A stretch of DNA of 6,940 nt, taken from NCBI GenBank assembly GCA_024742655.1, contig JANSYB010000107.1, positions 1 through 6,940 on the forward strand. The letters are read 5' to 3'. This DNA comes from Paracoccaceae bacterium. Lineage in GTDB: Bacteria > Pseudomonadota > Alphaproteobacteria > Rhodobacterales > Rhodobacteraceae. The notes under the pieces were generated by a model. It was given only the letters and a program-made list of their open reading frames with translations, was not told the origin of the DNA and made no database searches. Each line of letters begins with the position of its first letter. Position 1 is the stretch's first letter. Positions 5,118 to 6,940 of the stretch are shown here, one piece after another. Position numbers and translations under genes: made by a program.

Positions 5118-5984
5118 GTGACCCAAGTGAACGAACAGCACCGTGGACGATTGACTCGCGACGGCATCCGCATCCACGAGGCGGCGGACTTTGCCGGCAT
5201 GCAAAAGGCCGGGCAACTGGCCGCGCATATTCTGGACAAGGTGGCCGACAATGTCTTCATCGGTCAGACCACGAGTGCGATCGACCAGATGATCGAGGCT
5301 ATGGTCACCGACGCCGGTGCGACGTCGGCCACGATCGGCTACAAGGGCTATCAGCATGCAAGCTGCATCAGCGTCAATCACGTGGTCTGCCACGGCATCC
5401 CGGGTGACAAGATCCGCAAATGGAAGAACGACACCCACGCGCGGGACGATGACGCGCTGAAGGATGGCGATATCCTGAATGTCGACGTGACCGTGGTGGT
5501 GGATGGCTGGTATGGCGACAGCAGCCGGATGTTCGTCGCGGGCAAGCCCAAACCCTATGCCGAGAAACTGATCCAGGTGACCCATGACAGCCTGTTCAAG
5601 GGGATCGAGGCGGTCAGGCCCGGCAATACCTTCGGTGATATCGGCCACGCGATCCAAAGCTTTGTCGAAGGGCACCGGATGAGCGTGGTCCGCGATTTCT
5701 GCGGTCACGGGCTGGGCCGGGTGTTCCACTCGCCGCCCAACGTCCTGCATTACGGGCGTGAGGGGACGGGTCCGGTACTGGAAGAAGGCATGTTCTTTAC
5801 CATCGAGCCGATGGTCAACCTGGGCCGCCCCGAGACCAAGGTTCTGTCCGATGACTGGACCGCCGTGACGCGGGACAAGTCACTATCGGCGCAGTTCGAG
5901 CATTCCATCGGCGTCACGGCCGACGGGTTCGAGATTTTCACGCTGTCGCCCACGGGCCGGTTTCATCCGACCTGGCAAGACTAA
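5118..5984 (+). CDS. map: Type I methionine aminopeptidase
   Basis: A 288-residue metalloenzyme that removes the initiator methionine from nascent proteins in the cytoplasm; it is normally essential. The full active site is visible by comparison with E. coli Map: His92 (in NHVVCHGIP), metal ligands Asp123 (NVDVT), Asp134 (GWYGDSSRMF), His197 (CGHGLG), Glu230 (FTIEPMVN) and Glu261 (QFEHSI), plus His204 (FHSPP). Relative to E. coli it is about 24 residues longer. Part of this is a polar insertion of roughly 13 residues between His92 and Asp123 (GDKIRKWKNDTHARDDDALK region), the rest an extended N-terminus. Two in-frame GTG starts are possible: 5118 (GGGAAAGG at 5104-5111, 6 nt away) and 5127 (AAAGGTG at 5114-5120, also 6 nt away). 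I keep 5118, but 5127 is nearly as good. Its TAA overlaps the TAG of the convergent transporter gene. Confidence 0.95.
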   Translation: MTQVNEQHRGRLTRDGIRIHEAADFAGMQKAGQLAAHILDKVADNVFIGQTTSAIDQMIEAMVTDAGATSATIGYKGYQHASCISVNHVVCHGIPGDKIRKWKNDTHARDDDALKDGDILNVDVTVVVDGWYGDSSRMFVAGKPKPYAEKLIQVTHDSLFKGIEAVRPGNTFGDIGHAIQSFVEGHRMSVVRDFCGHGLGRVFHSPPNVLHYGREGTGPVLEEGMFFTIEPMVNLGRPETKVLSDDWTAVTRDKSLSAQFEHSIGVTADGFEIFTLSPTGRFHPTWQD

Positions 5985-6940
5985 ATCTTTGCGCTCCATA
6001 CGCCGCGCACCACCTGCACCACGCCTCCGGCCAGCAGGCCCCAGACGGCACCGCCAAGACCGAACACCGTGATCCCCGAGGCCGTCACCAGGAACGTGAT
6101 CACGGCCGCCTCGCGATAGTCTTCGTGTGCCAGGGCCGCGGCCGTTGAATTGGCGAACACACCCAGCAAGGCCAGCCCCGCAACCGAGGCCACCAGCATC
6201 GGCGGGGCCAGCGCGGCAAAGGCCGTGATAAGCCCCGCGAACAGCCCCAGACCGCAGTAAAACAACCCGGCCATTACCGCCGACCAAAATCGCTGACCCG
6301 GGTCCGGGTGGCTGTCCTCGTTGGCGCACATGGCGGCGGTGATGGCCGCAAGGCAGGTGGCCGGGGCCCCGAACGGCGCGCTCAGCAGGCTGAACCCGCC
6401 GACCGAGGCAAAAAGCGGCCCCGCCTTGGGCTGATAGCCAAAGCTACGGATCACGGCGATGCCGGGGATGTTCTGGGTGGCCATGGTCACGATGAAGAGC
6501 GGCACACCGATGCCCAGCACCGCCTCGTAGGAAAACCGTGGTGCTGTCCACTCCGGTGCGGTCAGCAACGGACCAAAGTCGGCCGTTGACAGATCGGCCG
6601 TGACGGCAATGATGATCGCGGCCACCAGAACCGCCCCGGGCACGGCAAAGAGCTTGTTCAGCCGGCCAAGAACGAACCAGGCCAGAACCACCGGCGCGAT
6701 GATGGCCGGGGCCTCGACCATGCCCCGCACGGGCGCAAGGCAGAGGGTGAACAGGACACCGCCCAGCATGGCCTGCGCCAGCGGCACCGGGATCGCCTCG
6801 GCCAGACGGGCCAGCGGACGCCAGAGCCCGGCCAGAACGGTCAGGGCGCCCGCCACCAGGAACCCCGCGACAGCCCCTGCAAACCCCGCCTCGACCGGTG
6901 CTGTGACGGCAAGCAGCGCGGCCCCCGGTGTCGACCACGC
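5981..6940 (-). CDS. BenE-family benzoate/H+ symporter, 5' end beyond the window
   Basis: The visible 319 residues are the C-terminal part of an integral inner-membrane transporter of the BenE family, whose full length is about 390-400 residues, so roughly 70-80 N-terminal residues lie beyond 6940. The frame is open to the window edge and begins with AWSTPGAALLAV, a conserved BenE segment, so the GTG at 6856 is not the start. Other family landmarks are FIVTMATQNIPGIAVIRSFGY (visible residues about 149-169) and SAPFGAPATCLAAITAAMCA (about 187-206). Many hydrophobic stretches of about 20 residues (for example PAIIAPVVLAWFVLG, FAVPGAVLVAAIIIAV, GLFYCGLGLFAGLITAF) agree with a 12-helix carrier. 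Characterised members import benzoate with protons, but homologues in genomes without benzoate degradation are common, so the substrate here is open. No aromatic catabolism gene is in the window. It converges on map with overlapping stop codons. I give no symbol because the substrate is unproven. Confidence 0.9.
   Translation of the reverse strand, partial: AWSTPGAALLAVTAPVEAGFAGAVAGFLVAGALTVLAGLWRPLARLAEAIPVPLAQAMLGGVLFTLCLAPVRGMVEAPAIIAPVVLAWFVLGRLNKLFAVPGAVLVAAIIIAVTADLSTADFGPLLTAPEWTAPRFSYEAVLGIGVPLFIVTMATQNIPGIAVIRSFGYQPKAGPLFASVGGFSLLSAPFGAPATCLAAITAAMCANEDSHPDPGQRFWSAVMAGLFYCGLGLFAGLITAFAALAPPMLVASVAGLALLGVFANSTAAALAHEDYREAAVITFLVTASGITVFGLGGAVWGLLAGGVVQVVRGVWSAKI

Noticed and set aside
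4946..5260. Upstream extension of the acyl-CoA dehydrogenase frame by about 105 residues
   Set aside because: The extension is antisense to the start of map, has no resemblance to the family, and the inner ATG at 4945 has a good ribosome site and the normal N-terminus.
4974..5750. Minus-strand open frame opposite map
   Set aside because: Shadow of a well-supported gene with all its catalytic residues; the antisense product is His/Asp-rich and has no domain features.
6854..6856. GTG at 6856 as start of the BenE-type gene
   Set aside because: The frame continues to the window edge with the conserved AWSTPGAALL segment, so the true start lies outside.
1..6940. Defence system, prophage, insertion sequence, CRISPR array or tRNA/rRNA genes
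   Set aside because: Every large open frame is explained by a known metabolic or housekeeping family, and no repeats, transposase or integrase motifs, or cloverleaf sequences were found by eye.

Overview
This window looks like ordinary, gene-dense chromosomal DNA from a GC-rich alphaproteobacterium, most likely a member of the Rhodobacteraceae/Roseobacter group. That assignment rests on the high GC content, the strong GC bias at third codon positions, the tight gene packing, and the kinship of the proteins (SfsA, an alphaproteobacterial-looking type I methionine aminopeptidase, a stand-alone CinA-N/molybdopterin-binding protein). It is an inference from composition and protein flavour; there is no rRNA or other decisive marker. 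Eight protein genes fill almost all of the sequence. I saw no tRNA, rRNA, CRISPR array, insertion sequence, prophage gene or toxin/defence gene, and nothing I would call a new biological system.

Layout. Positions 22-3010 hold a four-gene operon on the minus strand, transcribed in this order: stand-alone molybdopterin-binding (CinA-N/COG1058) protein, GNAT acetyltransferase, AhpD-like peroxidase-related protein (CxxC-x3-H), and a secreted OmpA-like peptidoglycan-binding protein. The first two junctions are 4-nt ATGA overlaps and the third is a 3-nt gap, so the four are almost certainly co-transcribed and translationally coupled. A 50-bp divergent spacer (3011-3060) separates this operon from sfsA (plus strand, 3061-3762). 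sfsA runs tail-to-tail into an acyl-CoA dehydrogenase gene (minus, 3770-4945) with 7 nt between the stop codons.

The only real intergenic region (4946-5117, 172 bp) lies between the divergent acyl-CoA dehydrogenase and map (methionine aminopeptidase, plus, 5118-5984). It contains a perfect 10-bp inverted repeat made of two TTGTC-n-GACAA-type palindromes, a good candidate for a GntR/FCD-family operator controlling the dehydrogenase. It also contains a GC-rich 9-bp stem with a 3-nt loop. map converges on a BenE-family benzoate/H+ symporter gene (minus, from 5981 past the right edge), and the two stop codons overlap.

Function. map and sfsA are housekeeping-type genes that, as I recall, are often neighbours in alphaproteobacteria, with the CinA-N gene nearby. 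The acyl-CoA dehydrogenase with its own operator, and the benzoate-type transporter on the far side of map, look like catabolic genes set into that conserved neighbourhood. The points most worth a second look are the paired palindromic operator, the Asp in place of the usual catalytic Glu of the acyl-CoA dehydrogenase, the polar insertion in the methionine aminopeptidase, and the mixed cytoplasmic/periplasmic four-gene operon.
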